A stretch of 64,000 nucleotides of DNA from Ilex aquifolium (lineage: Eukaryota; Streptophyta; Magnoliopsida; Aquifoliales; Aquifoliaceae), in the NCBI GenBank assembly GCA_951799425.1, contig OX637406.1:29072390-29136389 (forward strand), in the 5' to 3' direction. Shown piece after piece: positions 11,530-22,596 of this stretch (position 1 is its first letter; each line of letters begins with the position of its first letter). The notes below the pieces were generated by a model that made no database searches, had not been told where the DNA came from, and was given only the letters and a program-made list of their open reading frames with translations. Position numbers and translations under genes: made by a program.

Positions 11530-12107
11530 TTGGTGGATTGTAATTTATATCAGAGTGCGCAGCCAACTAACGGAGTAAGGACTACAATGGGGAAACTACG
11601 GAGAAGATTCAACTCATCCGAGAGAGGCTACGCACGACGCAAAGTAGATAGAAGAGTTATGCGGACCACAGATGAAGATCCTTGGAATTCAAAGTGGGAG
11701 ATTACATGTTTCCCAAGGTGTCACACAAGAAGGGCGTGTTTCGATTCGGCAAGAAGGAAAAGTTAGCGCCAAGATATACCGGACCGTTTGAAGTGATCAA
11801 AGCGATAGGCAATGCGGCATACCAACTTCGACTACCAGCCTAGCTATCTGGAGTACATGATGTGTTCCACGTGTCCATGTTGAGAAGGTGTCACTCGGAT
11901 GCAACTCCAGTCGTGAACCTGGAGGAGATTGAAATCCAAGACGGAGTAACCTACGAAGAACAACCGGTAGAAATTATCGACGCCAAGGAAAAAGTGCTTC
12001 GCAACAAAGTTATCAGATTGGTAAAGGTTTGGTGGCAACACCATGGAGTGGAGGAAGCTACATGGGAACCGGAGCAAGAAATGCGGGAGAAGTAACCATA
12101 TTTGTTC
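11530..12107 (+). pseudogene. Chromovirus pol 3' remnant with chromodomain, decayed
   Basis: From about 11600 the translation follows integrase C-terminus: KSYADH, then a GDYMFPKV-like segment, RFGKKEKLAPRYTGPFEV (about 11740-11795), and VFHVSMLRR (11862 on). A chromodomain follows: RNKVIRLVKVWWQHHG, then VEEATWEPEQEMREK. The last open part is 11862-12095 (77 codons). Stops occur near 11630 and 11843, and the terminal tyrosine-leucine-phenylalanine end seen in the family is cut by a stop at 12093. Chromodomains of this group direct integration to marked chromatin; here the gene is dead. Confidence 0.8.
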
Positions 12108-12141
12108 ACTACTTGAGGTAAGTTTCGAGGACGAAACTTTC

Positions 12142-12157
12142 TTTAAGAGGGGTGGAT
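12142..12157 (+). other. Polypurine tract of family D element
   Basis: TTTAAGAGGGGTGGAT lies immediately before the LTR start at 12158, after TTTCGAGGACGAAACTTTC, as in copy 1. Confidence 0.7.
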
Positions 12158-12671
12158 TGTAACACCCCGCATTTTCTTTTATATATATGTATATAGATAT
12201 ATAGTAAATAATTGTTGTAAAAATGTGGATATGTGTAATGATGTAAGAATGAACTATATAGATTGTAATAGTAGGAGAAATGCTAGAGATGCATATGGAT
12301 TGGGAAGTTGGAGTTTTCAAGACGTTTAAACTTGGAAAGGGTGATTAGATGAATTTCTAAAGATTTTTAGATCAAAATAAGGTGTCCATTGAATCCGGAA
12401 GGTCGAACAACCTTGGGAGAGGTAATATGAGGTGTATTGGAAGTTAGGAAGTAATTCGGGAGTAAAGACACACTTGGAGAGAATTTGGATAAAAAGGAGT
12501 TGGGACACCTTCTAGTATTTTGGTCATAATTTTTTATCATTATGTCCAATTGATCTGAAATTTGGACAGTAGATAGTAGACATCTAGGGCTACAAAAGTG
12601 TATCTCATGAAAATGTTCCAATTCGACCTCTAAATGGGTCAAAACTTCCCTGGAAGTCGAAACAGCCAAAG

Positions 12672-12772
12672 TGTACCGGAACACCATACCGGTACGGTAC
12701 CGTACCGGTACGCCCGAACCAGTAGCTTAACCGTACCGGTACTATACCGTACCGGTACCGCGTACCGGTACG
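12672..12772. repeat. GTACCGGTAC palindrome cluster in U3
   Basis: Repeated overlapping self-complementary words (CCGGTACGGTACCGTACCGG and similar) fill about 100 bases upstream of a TATA-like sequence. This is equivalent in position to the arrays at 2351-2424 and 8545-8726. Confidence 0.7.
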
Positions 12773-13392
12773 ATTTTTCTGACACTCACCGAACAGTTAA
12801 AAAGTCGGGATTTTTGGGTTTAAAAACACCACCTCAAGCCCTCATTTGTCCCATTCTTCACTCCACTCTCATCCTAAACACTTTAGAACCCTAGGAGGAG
12901 ATAAAGGAGGAGAAAGAAACACAAGATCAAGAGGGAGTTACACTTTCAAAAAGATCAAAGCCCTAGATTTCAAGAACATCAAAGTAGGGGTTTTCTCTCA
13001 CTCACTTACATTGAGGCTAGGGTATTTATATATTTATGTTTTGGCTATCAATGGTATATATATGTTATGGAATCATCCTCTCTCAGGCTTTTTGGCAAAG
13101 ATTACATGTTTTGAACAAAGTTAGGGTTTAATACCCATGAAATCTCTTTTCTAGTTTTAAAACCCTAGTTTTTTTTGGGAGAGTGATGTATTTCTTCTTA
13201 AAGGCTTTCTTCATTATGAACTTCGAAAACCGTAGTTGTTGTGTTGGGTAGAAAAATGATGTTATTGTGATCTCATGTATTTTTCTTAATTGGTTGTGGA
13301 ACTTTACATGTTATATTTTGGGGAATTTTGGATAGATGATTGTAAATTGAGAAAAATATTGGAATTGTATGCTTGGTTGGGTTGTTTGTGAT

Positions 13393-13735
13393 GCCTTGAG
13401 GGTGAAAGGTTCCTTATAAGGATGCTCATGCCAAAAGAGGACAGTATGTGATTTTCCTCAAGAGGTTCCTTATAAGGATGCTTGAGAAACCAAGCCTTGA
13501 GGGTGAGAGGTTCCTTATAAGGATGCTCATGCTAAAAGAGGACAATATGTGATTTTCCTCAAGAGGTTCCTTATAAGGATGCTTGAGAAACCAAGCCTTG
13601 AGGGTGAGAGGTTCCTTATAAGGATGCTCATGCCAAAAGAGGACAGTATGTGATTTTCCTCAAGAGGTTCCTTGTAAGGATGCTTGAGAAACCAAACCTT
13701 GGGGGTGAGAGGTTCCTTGTAAGGATACTCATGCC
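13393..13735 (+). repeat. 101-bp tandem repeats in LTR copy 3
   Basis: GCCTTGAGGGTGAGAGG recurs at about 13393, 13494 and 13595, with a partial fourth unit. Each unit contains two AGGTTCCTTATAAGGATGC sub-repeats, the second preceded by TCAAG. Confidence 0.85.
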
Positions 13736-14362
13736 ATGGGGGACAATATTACATAATGTGTGGGAAATGGTTTATATTTTGAAAATGGATGTTTATTAGA
13801 ATTGGTTATTATTGTTCATTTCTAGTACTATTGCTACTTAAACTTGATATCCGTTGTAAAATGTCATTGTTTTACTTCAAAGATTATATATGCTATTTGT
13901 GAAATGAGACCGGCCGTTTTAAATGCTTTTCTAAACCTTGTATGGGTTTGAGAGAATTTTTCTACAGAGCTTCGTGCTCACCCCCTACCGCTAACATTTT
14001 TCAGATTACCCGCTTGAGGAGGAAGTAAGGGTCAAGGAGCCCGCTACTTGGGAGACTCCACTTGACGGGAGTGTGGATCCCGAGGTGGACGCATAGAGCG
14101 ACCTCATTTCCTTTTTTTTTACTAGACTAGGACATTCTTTTGGAACATTGTGTAGTCTAGTTTCTTTTGTTTATTCCGCTGTGCAACTTTAATTAATTTT
14201 TGAGATGTAATAGCCATAATTTGGGCTTATTCTTTTGGATCACTTTGTAAATATTTGTGGATGACATATGGAGTCTCGTTTCTTGAGGAATTATATTAGT
14301 GCTCTCATGATATGAATGTTTTAGAATGTAATGCCGTCCAGTGTGTGTTTTGGGGTGTTACA

Positions 14363-14946
14363 CCCACACAGAATATAATATTGTCCTTTTTGGCATGAGC
14401 ATCCTTACAAGGAACCTCTCACCCTCAAGGCTTTGTTTCTCAAGCATCCTTACAAGGAACCTCATGAGAAGGCCACATCTTGTCCTCTTTTGGCATGAGC
14501 ATCCTTACAAGGAACCTCTCACCCTCAAGGTCTTGTTTCTTTGGTATGAGCATCCTTACAAGGAACCTCTCACCCTCAATATTTTGTTTCTCAAGCATCC
14601 TTACAAGGAACCTCTTGAGAAGGAATGAGCATCCTTACAAGGAACCTCTCACTCATGTTCATCCAAACACCATACAAGAAATATCATACCAACAATTTTC
14701 TCAAATAACAAACAATTTCACAAATCCCCAATTTATCACAATTTCCCCAAATCCACAATTCTCACAAGTGATATTTCGATAGAGCAATTTAAGAAAACAC
14801 ATACGAGAGATCATTCAAAATATCATTTTAATTCCCAACACCAAGCACTAGAGTTTTCAAAACCAAGATTGAGTGAATATAGAGAGGAAAATCCATATTT
14901 CTCAAAAACTAAGGTTGAGAGCAAAAACAAGAGATTTAGTAGTTAC
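14363..14946 (-). mobile_element. Left LTR of element E, outer fragment
   Basis: Nearly identical to 45488-46074, the central part of E's intact 5' LTR, in the same orientation. It holds the inverted GAGCATCCTTACAAGGAACC repeats. It stops at AGTAGTTAC, where an LTR is inserted at 14947. The uninterrupted sequence AGTAGTTACCCAACATTG is present at 46066, which serves as the empty site. Confidence 0.8.
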
Positions 14947-15314
14947 TGTAACACCCCGCATTTTCTTTTATATATGTATATAGATATATAGTAAATAATT
15001 GTTGTAAAAATGTGGATATGTGTAGTGATGTGTGTTTGAATTTGGTAGATTGGAAAAGTAGATATTTAAAATGTTAGTGAAAATAATAGTTGAAATTTAG
15101 TTTTAATAAGTGAAAATATGAAATTTTAGGTCCTAGAACTTGTATTAAATAGGTTTGGTGTAGAAATATGTGTTGGAGAGGTTTGAGATGGATTTGGTTG
15201 GCTTAGGAATGGATTGGAAATGGAAAAGGGATGAAACAACACGTGAACAGTGCACGTGAACAGTGCACTAGCTGCAATTTCAAGTGCGATTTCGACCTTG
15301 ATGCAGTCAATATC

Positions 15315-16829
15315 TGTGATGCCCCAAAAATCCGGGGGTCCGTTGATTACCCATCAACCCGCGGAATACCTATAGATACCTAGTGTCTCGATATCACACT
15401 GTTATGCCCCACTTACCGGGGTCCATAACTTACGAAATTTGGGCAGAGTCTCCTTTTTATGGGGAGCTCTACCCAATACCCAACCTGTGCAATACACAAT
15501 TATCAGACCCATCCGAGGTCAAATATAAAGCAATGGCCGCACCGGGTCCATGTATAAGTAAACATTGGCCACACTGGGTCCAATTAACCATACTTATATA
15601 ACATACAAGGTTCCATCAAATATGATTACCATATTTACATGTCATAAACCATCTTAAAACAAAAGGTTTACAAAATCTTGAGATAAGGCCACACATAGGC
15701 CCCCTTCACCCTTGATGCTCTCCATGGGAGCCAATCGCCGGTGTAAATCCAACACCTGAAATTGTTTCCCGTATAGGGTGAGCACAACGCCCAGTAGAGA
15801 TAAACCTATAGAGGTTACTCTTCCCCTAGATGCACATGCTCATGTAATCATCACATAAACATATAACTAAACATTTCTCATACTTATGCATTCTATGATG
15901 GAATGCAACAATGCTATGCCATGGAATGAAGTGACACTCACCCATGCGTTTCAACCCGAGTCCTCACCGACTCACACAACACAATGCAACGCCAAAGTGT
16001 AATGCAACCCGTCTATTGACGAAAAAATCCTTCCAATGATCGTTATGAAATCCGATCATTATTGGAATCTACCCATTGAATGGGTGTTTTTATAACCAAA
16101 TCTTGTGTTTCCTTTGGGCAACGGATTTTGGAATTTCACCCTGGCTCCGTAAGCATTACACTTTTGCGGAATTTCACCCCGGGAAGTGTATGAACCAAGT
16201 GGTTTAGGGCTTTTCACCCAAGGAAGTCGACATGCCCCTTCTTGCTATACCCAACACAAGTTTTCCTTATGCAATGCAATCATGTGACTCCATGTGACCA
16301 TCGGTCCACATTTCCAAGCCCACATATCAACTACCAAACAAGGTGTTGATTATATCCATGCATCTCCCACACACCAACACTCATGCAATAGTCCCATGAA
16401 TGTGATGCCATGAAAATACTCAAAATGCAATAACTACCACATGAGCAATGTATCCACATGTTCAACATGTCATAACTTCATGGCAATTATATCAAGTGCA
16501 TATAACTACCAAATCTCATATTCATGTCAACATATCAAAGTCATGGCTTGACAACATAGAGCATAATTTCAATTGTCTCTATACACATAAACATGTTATC
16601 ACAATATCATTGAAATAACCTCATTTCATCAACCAAGGCATTTAAACAAACACCTTAAAGGCATACAATATATTTACAAACAATTCATGCCCACATTCAT
16701 CAAATCCTAAGGAGAATTCACACATGTAATTCTCTATAGTTAATTTCAAGGTTGAATTTGTTATGAATACTTTCCAAACACACTTCCTCATCCCAAATTC
16801 ATGGAACCATGCATATCTATATATAAACC

Positions 16830-16902
<73 letters not shown>

Positions 16903-17642
16903 ATACACTTATCTACATCTAGAACAAGAATAGACCAAAGTAGGAGAACCCCTACCTCTTAGGAGTGTAGAAAACCCCTAAAAACACCAAAACCACTCCA
17001 AAACTTTGAATCTCTCAAGATCGCCTCTTTAGATCTTCAGTGAAATTCCTTGTTTTTGGTGCCCACGCGTAGCCCTTGTCGCATAGATCAACTTTGCCTT
17101 TTGAATCGACGAATTCCGACGGACGGAACTCCCGGAATCGGCGAAGGAAAACTTAAAAACCCACTTTTTCTCTCCTCTCTCTCCAAAAACGTGTATACTG
17201 TTTTTTTAGCTGAAGAATCTGAATAAAATCAGATATTTGTTCCCTATTTATAGTCGTAAATGAGCGGTCCACATCGCACCGCATATTTTCGACTTTCGGG
17301 TCCGTTTTTCGTCCCGAAACGACTCATTAAGTTCCGGATTAAGTCCAAATTAATTTTATTAGAACTTTAATCCAATTATAAGGAAATTTTATAAAATCCA
17401 TTACTGGGGACCTTTAAAAGATCCATCGCCACGCAGTTGTCTCGAACTACGTGCAAAAAATCCGACTATCTCGGAATTCGACGAATTTTCTGGTGGTTAC
17501 TAGATTTCGCGTTGCGAATCCAACGACGCACTCCGTTTCCTCATCCGAGGTCTAGAACATATGTATTTTAAATACGCTCAGTAGTGGCAAATGACTATTT
17601 TGCCCTTTTGAGAAAGAAATTCAAATTTTCCCTGGTTTCACA
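15315..17642 (-). repeat. Element B 3' LTR
   Basis: In plus-strand reading it runs TGTGATGCCCCAAAAATCC...GGTTTCACA, 2328 bp. It matches 36075-38398 apart from scattered substitutions and AT-repeat length. A TATA-like CTATTTATAG lies near 17249 (minus sense CTATAAATAG). Confidence 0.92.
16832..16894. repeat. (AT)n microsatellite
   Basis: About 31 AT units within element B's 3' LTR, repeated at the same LTR position in the other copy (37592-37654). The flanking (GT AT) bases differ by one unit between copies. Confidence 0.95.
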
Positions 17643-17660
17643 TTCTCCCCCCCTTAAAAG
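17643..17660 (-). other. Element B polypurine tract
   Basis: On the minus strand a run of As and eight Gs followed by AGAA lies directly against the 3' LTR. It is preceded by TTTCGGGGACGAAATTC, the usual chromovirus lead-in. Confidence 0.8.
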
Positions 17661-17695
17661 AATTTCGTCCCCGAAATTCACATACACATATACAT

Positions 17696-20530
17696 TTAAT
17701 AGCATGCATATGCAACAAGTAATGTACTCTCAATACCAAGCTGTAAGTATGAAAATGTACATCTATCCTCAAACAGGAAAGGGTAATTGGCACGTATGGT
17801 GTCCTCACGCTCCCATGTTGCCTCCTCTACTCCCCGGTGCTGCCAAAGCACCTTCACTAGCCTCACGGTCTTGCCTCGCAAAACCTGTTCCCGGCTATCC
17901 ATGATACGCACCGGTCCCTCCTCGAAGGTCCCATCAGTATCAACCACAAGCTCGCCCCAATCCACCACGTGAGTAGGATCTGGGGTGTACTTCCGGAGCA
18001 TAGAGACATGGAATACCGCGTGAACACCCACTAAATCAGGCGGTAACGCCAACCGGTAAGCGACTGTACCCACCCTCTCAAGTATCTCAAAGGGCCCGAT
18101 ATACCTCGGTGACAGCTTTCCTCGCTTGCCGAACCTGACCACTCCTCTTGTAGGCATCACCTTCAAGAAGACATGATCACCCACCTCAAACTCCAGGGGT
18201 CGCCGCCGTCTATCGGCGTAGCTCTTCTGCCGGCTCTGAGCCGTGAAAAGACGCTTCCGTATCAAGTCCACCTTCTCTGAGGTGTCTCTAATCAACTCTG
18301 GACCCGTAGAGGGTCTCTCTCCAACCTCCGTCCAACAAACCGGAGATCTACAAGGCCTCCCATATAATGCCTCATAGGGTGCCATCTGTATGCTCGCCTG
18401 ATAACTATTGTTATAGGCAAACTCAACCAAAGGTAAATGATCTTCCCAGCTACCCTTGAGATCTAGGACGCATGCCCGCAGCATGTCCTCTAATGTCTGG
18501 ATAGTCCTCTCTGACTGACCATCCGTCTGGGGATGAAAAGCAGTGCTCATCATCAACTGAGTCCCCATGGCTCGCTGGAAACTCTCCCAAAATGAGATGT
18601 GAATCTGGGATCCCGATCCGATACTATAGATACGGGCACCCCATGCAATCGGATAATCTCTCGTATATATAACTTGCAGAATTCCTCCAATGTGAAGGTC
18701 ATCCGCACAGCCAAAAAGTGTGCCGACTTGGTAAGCCGGTCCACTATCGCCCACACCGCATCATGTCCCCGCGATGTCCGTGGCAAATGAGTCACAAAAT
18801 CCATCGTGACATGCTCCCACTTCCACTCAGCTACCTCCAAAGGCTGGAGTAATCCCGCTGGTCTCTGGTGTTCAGCCTTCACTTGCTGACATGTGAGACA
18901 TCTACCAACAAATTCACCAACTTGTCCCTTCATCCCACTCCAATAATACTGACGACGAAGATCATGATACATCTTCGTGCCCCCTGGATGAACCGCAAAA
19001 CGGGAACAATGAAATTCCCTAAGAATCTCCTCTCTTAGATCCGCCAACTGAGGAACCACAACCCTTCCTCGATACCGAAAACTACCATCCGAGTGAATGG
19101 CCCAGCCCTCGTCACCTGTACCTGCCTGTACACGGTCCCGGATGGACAATAGCTCCGTGTCCTGACTCTGGGACTCAATAACCCTGCTCAGTAGGGAAGG
19201 TGTAGCCACCAAACTCCCCAAGGTACCCTGAGCCTGCCCCATGTAATGTAGCCCAAACTGTCCCACAGTCTCGAGCATTTCCCACTCTCGGGAAGCTACA
19301 CTAGCCAAGACTCCCCGTGACTTCCGGCTAAGTGCATCAGCCACCACATTTGCCTTACCGGGGTGGTAATGCAAAGTGAAGTCATAGTCTTCCAGAAACT
19401 CCATCCACCTGCGTTGCCTCATGTTGAGGTCCCGCTGTGTAAAGATGTACTTCAAACTCTTGTGGTCCGAAAACACTTCAAACTGCTCACCGTATAGGTA
19501 GTGGCGCCAAGCCTTCAAGGCAAAGACAATGGCCGCCAACTCCATATCATTGTGGGGTAATTCTGCTCGTGATTCTTTAGCTGTCGAGAACCATAAGCCA
19601 CGACCCTCCCGGACTGCATCAAAACGCATCCGAGCCCGTCCTTAGAGGCATCACAATACACTGTGTACCTCTGTCCCCTCTCTGGAACTATCAGGATAGG
19701 AGCTGAAGTAAGCCTCCTCTTCAACTCCTGGAATGCCTTCTCGCAAGAATCATTCCACTCGAACTTGACCTCCTTCCGAGTCAACTTCGTCATAGGCGCA
19801 GCTAACCTAGAGAAGTCCTCGATAAACCGCCGATAATACCCAGCCAATCCCAAGAAACTGCGTATCTCAAAAACTGACTTCGGCCTCTCCCAATTCATGA
19901 CTGACTCAACCTTCTCCGGGTCTACGGATACACCCGAAGCCGACACTACATGTCCCCAAAAATTTCACCTCAGTAAGCCAAAATTCACACTTGCTGAACT
20001 TTGGCATACAACTGATGGTCTCTCAAGATCTGAAGAACGACCCTCAAGTGATCCTCATGCTCCTCCTCAGAATTGGAGTAAATCAAGATGTCGTCAACAA
20101 AAATCACGACGAACTGATCAAGGTAGGGTTGGAACACCCTATGCATGAGATCCATGAATGCCGCTGGGGCATTCGTCAATCCGAAAGGCATCACTGTGAA
20201 CTCGAAATGCCCATAACGCGTCCGAAACGCCGTCTTAGGGATATTTGTCTCCCTAACCCTCAACTGATGATAACCGGTGCGGAGATCTATCTTGGAGTAG
20301 ACCCGCGCCCCTCTCAGCTGATCAAACAAGTCATCAATCCTCGGCAAAGGGTACCTATTCTTGATAGTAACCCTATTCAACTGCCGGTAGTCTATACATA
20401 GTCGGAGGGTTTTGTCCTTCTTCTTTGCAAATAACACCGGAGCGCCCCAATGCAACTCTATAGTGAAGTCTACATCCCTATGTGGAGGTAATCCCGGTAG
20501 TTCATCCGGAAAAACATCCTCATATTTGCA
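17696..20530 (-). pseudogene. pol: Element B pol: RT, RNase H, integrase, chromodomain; frameshifted
   Basis: Minus-strand translation gives reverse transcriptase (LCIDYRQLN; catalytic FVDDILIYS; about 20455-19985), RNase H ([23 protein letters not shown]), an integrase zinc-binding part (HPGGTKMYHDLRRQYYW ... CLTCQQVK) and the catalytic core (MDFVTHLP; IVSDRDPRF; HPQTDGQSER). It ends in a chromodomain (VRLVKVLWQHRGVEEATW; about 17780-17860). Frame breaks lie near 19985-19940, 19555 and 18595; the last fits loss of one T. About 40 codons are deleted at the RT N-terminus, where DVDFTIEL runs straight into HWGAPVLF near 20450-20465. The gene cannot make a full polyprotein. Family membership is very secure. 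Confidence 0.92.
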
Positions 20531-20866
20531 ACATATCCTAACCCCTAGGGTTGAATTTCCTCCTAAGAATACTTCCAGGATGCGATATATAAAACCACAT
20601 CATGCACAAGAACATGAAAATAATGGTACATAATACGTTCATATCAATTAGCAGGTGTATCATAAACAGGGAAAACAAAAAAAATGTACCCTGGATAACC
20701 AACTGATCCGCTGGTTCAGTCGGTGGCACGTGGTGTAGACACGTCCTTGGGTCCCTGAAGTCCCGGCCTGTGTGTCCTGGCCTTGACCTTTACCCATGTC
20801 CTGGCCCACCTGGCCTGCTTGTGGAGTTCCCGCTCGGAAAGTGGTAGTAGGCGCTTGTGCAGCACC
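20531..20866 (-). pseudogene. Element B gag C-terminus and protease remnant
   Basis: This continues the gag frame of 34946-35721 once element A is set aside. After a Q/G/T-rich linker comes GRVYT and then a frame giving DQLVIQGTFFLFSLF...LLID, the conserved lead-in to the gypsy aspartic protease. The D-T/S-G active site does not follow; instead an unrelated hydrophobic stretch and a stop lead to the RT lead-in [11 protein letters not shown]. Protease is therefore missing by deletion. Confidence 0.7.
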
Positions 20867-22471
20867 TGATTAGCACTCAAAAGTAGCATATTGTTACACT
20901 CTTTTTGGACTAATTATACTTTGATGGAGTTTAAATGATGATATTTTAGGTTCTAAAGTGAAGGAAAGTCCAAAGGCATCAAAGAAGTACATCTGAGGGA
21001 CAAATGCCGAATTAACGCAAGACCAAGGGAGCAATGTCAGGAGAATGCAAAGAATGAAGGACAAAGTGTAATAAAAGCAGGACAAAGTGTAATAAAAGCA
21101 TTTGAAAAATCAGCATTCAGCAACACCACCGTTCATTCTCCACTTGCCCACTTGCCCACTTGCCCAGCCTTCCTACGCCTATAAATAGGCTGCTCCTTCT
21201 GCATTTCAAGGAGAGACCTGAGGGTGGAATTGGTGGAAAAACCAAGAGAGGAACTAAGAGTTAGGAGAGATTTTAGAAGAGTTTTTAGAGAGCAAATTTT
21301 CTTTCATCTTTTGTAGCTTCCATTTCAATTCATGTATTGAAGATTTTATGCTTATGTTCTTATGGTAAGAGTTCTTTCTTCTAATTGTCATTTCTTTATA
21401 GCTTTTATATTTACTTGCTTGTATAAATATAATGGAAGGCTGAGCCTCCTCTTCTAATTGTCATTTCTTTATAGCTTTTATTAATTTCTTTTTATTATAT
21501 CTTGGTTGTGAATTAAACACCAAGTAGTTATTGTTTTCTTTTATGTATTTTTATCTCTTGGTTGTGAATTAAACACCAAGTATTTATTGCTTTCTTTTAA
21601 TTTAAGTATTGTTTTCTTTTACTTCCATTGTTGGAGCTTCCTTCTTCCCCTTAGAGGAGTGAAACTCTTCCACTTTTCTAGAGCTTTACCAAAGCCGTGA
21701 AGGGTGGAACGTGATTCACTTGTTCTTTGTCGAAGAACGACTCCTTGTTTAGATATTTTACTTTAGAGTATTTTACTTTGTAACACCTTTTGGGGATGAG
21801 TACTATTCATCATTCTAGCTTTACCATAGCTATGAAGGGTGAGTAGTCCTCATTCACTCTTTGGGAAGGGATGATAGATATGTAAAAGATTAATCCGGAC
21901 ATTATGTTTGTGTATCACCTTTATGCTTAAATGTTCTATACTCCACTTGATTTTTGGGTGATTGAATGCACCTAGCAAAGTAAATGTACTTTGTATAATC
22001 AACGGATCTTTCTATGATAAATGGATGACTCCTACATGGAAAGATCCATTGATTCAAGGCAAGTACCCTAACTAACTCTTCATGACAAAATTTCAATGTC
22101 CACCATTATTGCACTTCATTCCTATCTTCCGATTAATTTGCCGTTGACACGGGAGTTAATTGAGTTATAAAGCATAAACATAATGCACCGGATAATCAAC
22201 TACATATTCTGATTCCCGAACCAAAGAGTGTTTGTTACATTTAATCATCTTATATTTTGTCTAGAAAAATACCCATTGGAAAGAATTTTACATTCTATCC
22301 AAAACTTCCCACAACTTCAAAATCATAATATTTCCAGTTACAAGTCTTTCTCACTATTTACTTCAAAGAACACCAACCATAGTTCCCTGAGGATTCGACT
22401 CTGGACTCAAACCAGATTATTACTACAACTTGACCGCCTGCACTTGGGTGTACACATTTCGGATCAAGTCA
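20867..22471 (+). repeat. Element A 5' LTR
   Basis: TGATTAGCACTC...GGATCAAGTCA, 1605 bp, same length as the 3' copy and without visible difference. A probable TATA box CCTATAAATAGG (21178-21189) is followed by a purine-rich leader. A pair of direct repeats (TCTTGGTTGTGAATTAAAC, about 21501 and 21556) lies in the later part. Confidence 0.93.
21178..21189 (+). promoter_or_regulatory. Element A LTR TATA box
   Basis: CCTATAAATAGG lies about 310 bases into the LTR, followed 25-35 bases later by CTGCATTTCAAGG, a plausible start of the genomic RNA. It is duplicated in the 3' LTR at 33652-33663. Confidence 0.6.
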
Positions 22472-22477
22472 AGTTTT

Positions 22478-22495
22478 TGGCGCCGTTGCCGGGGA
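22478..22495 (+). other. Primer binding site, tRNA-Asp
   Basis: TGGCGCCGTTGCCGGGGA, six bases after the LTR end, is the complement of the 3' end of plant tRNA-Asp, the primer typical of Athila/Tat elements. Confidence 0.93.
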
Positions 22496-22596
22496 ATCAT
22501 AAAAGGTGTTTTTTTTAGAAAAAAGTGAAAAAAAAAAAAAAAAAAAAACCTCTCTTTTTGTTTATATTTTTGCCTTATTGTGAATAATTTTGTTTT

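Larger units (their letters stand above)
12158..14362 (+). mobile_element. 3' LTR, chromovirus family D, copy 3
   Basis: TGTAACACCCCG...GGGGTGTTACA, about 2.2 kb. It carries a GTACCGGTAC palindrome cluster (12672-12772), a TATA-like TTTAAAAAC (about 12820), and 101-bp tandem repeats (13393-13735). Its right end abuts an inverted E-type LTR at CCCACAC, which corresponds to 45488 in the intact E copy. This LTR therefore appears to have landed inside the left LTR of element E. Confidence 0.8.

Noticed and set aside
13393..13735. Regular 101-bp spacing that could suggest a CRISPR-like array
   Set aside because: Whole units repeat without unique spacers, they lie in plant LTRs, and there are no cas genes.
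14341..14782. Repetitive open frames rich in SILTRNLSPS (also 45605-45907)
   Set aside because: They are translations of the inverted AGGTTCCTTGTAAGGATGCTCA tandem repeats in LTRs; no relation to known proteins and not kept in frame between copies.
16642..16908. 88-codon frame with long YIYIYI run
   Set aside because: Translation of the (AT)n microsatellite.
22228..22518. Open frame across the end of element A's 5' LTR (repeated at 34702)
   Set aside because: Lies in LTR sequence running into the primer binding site; no motif.
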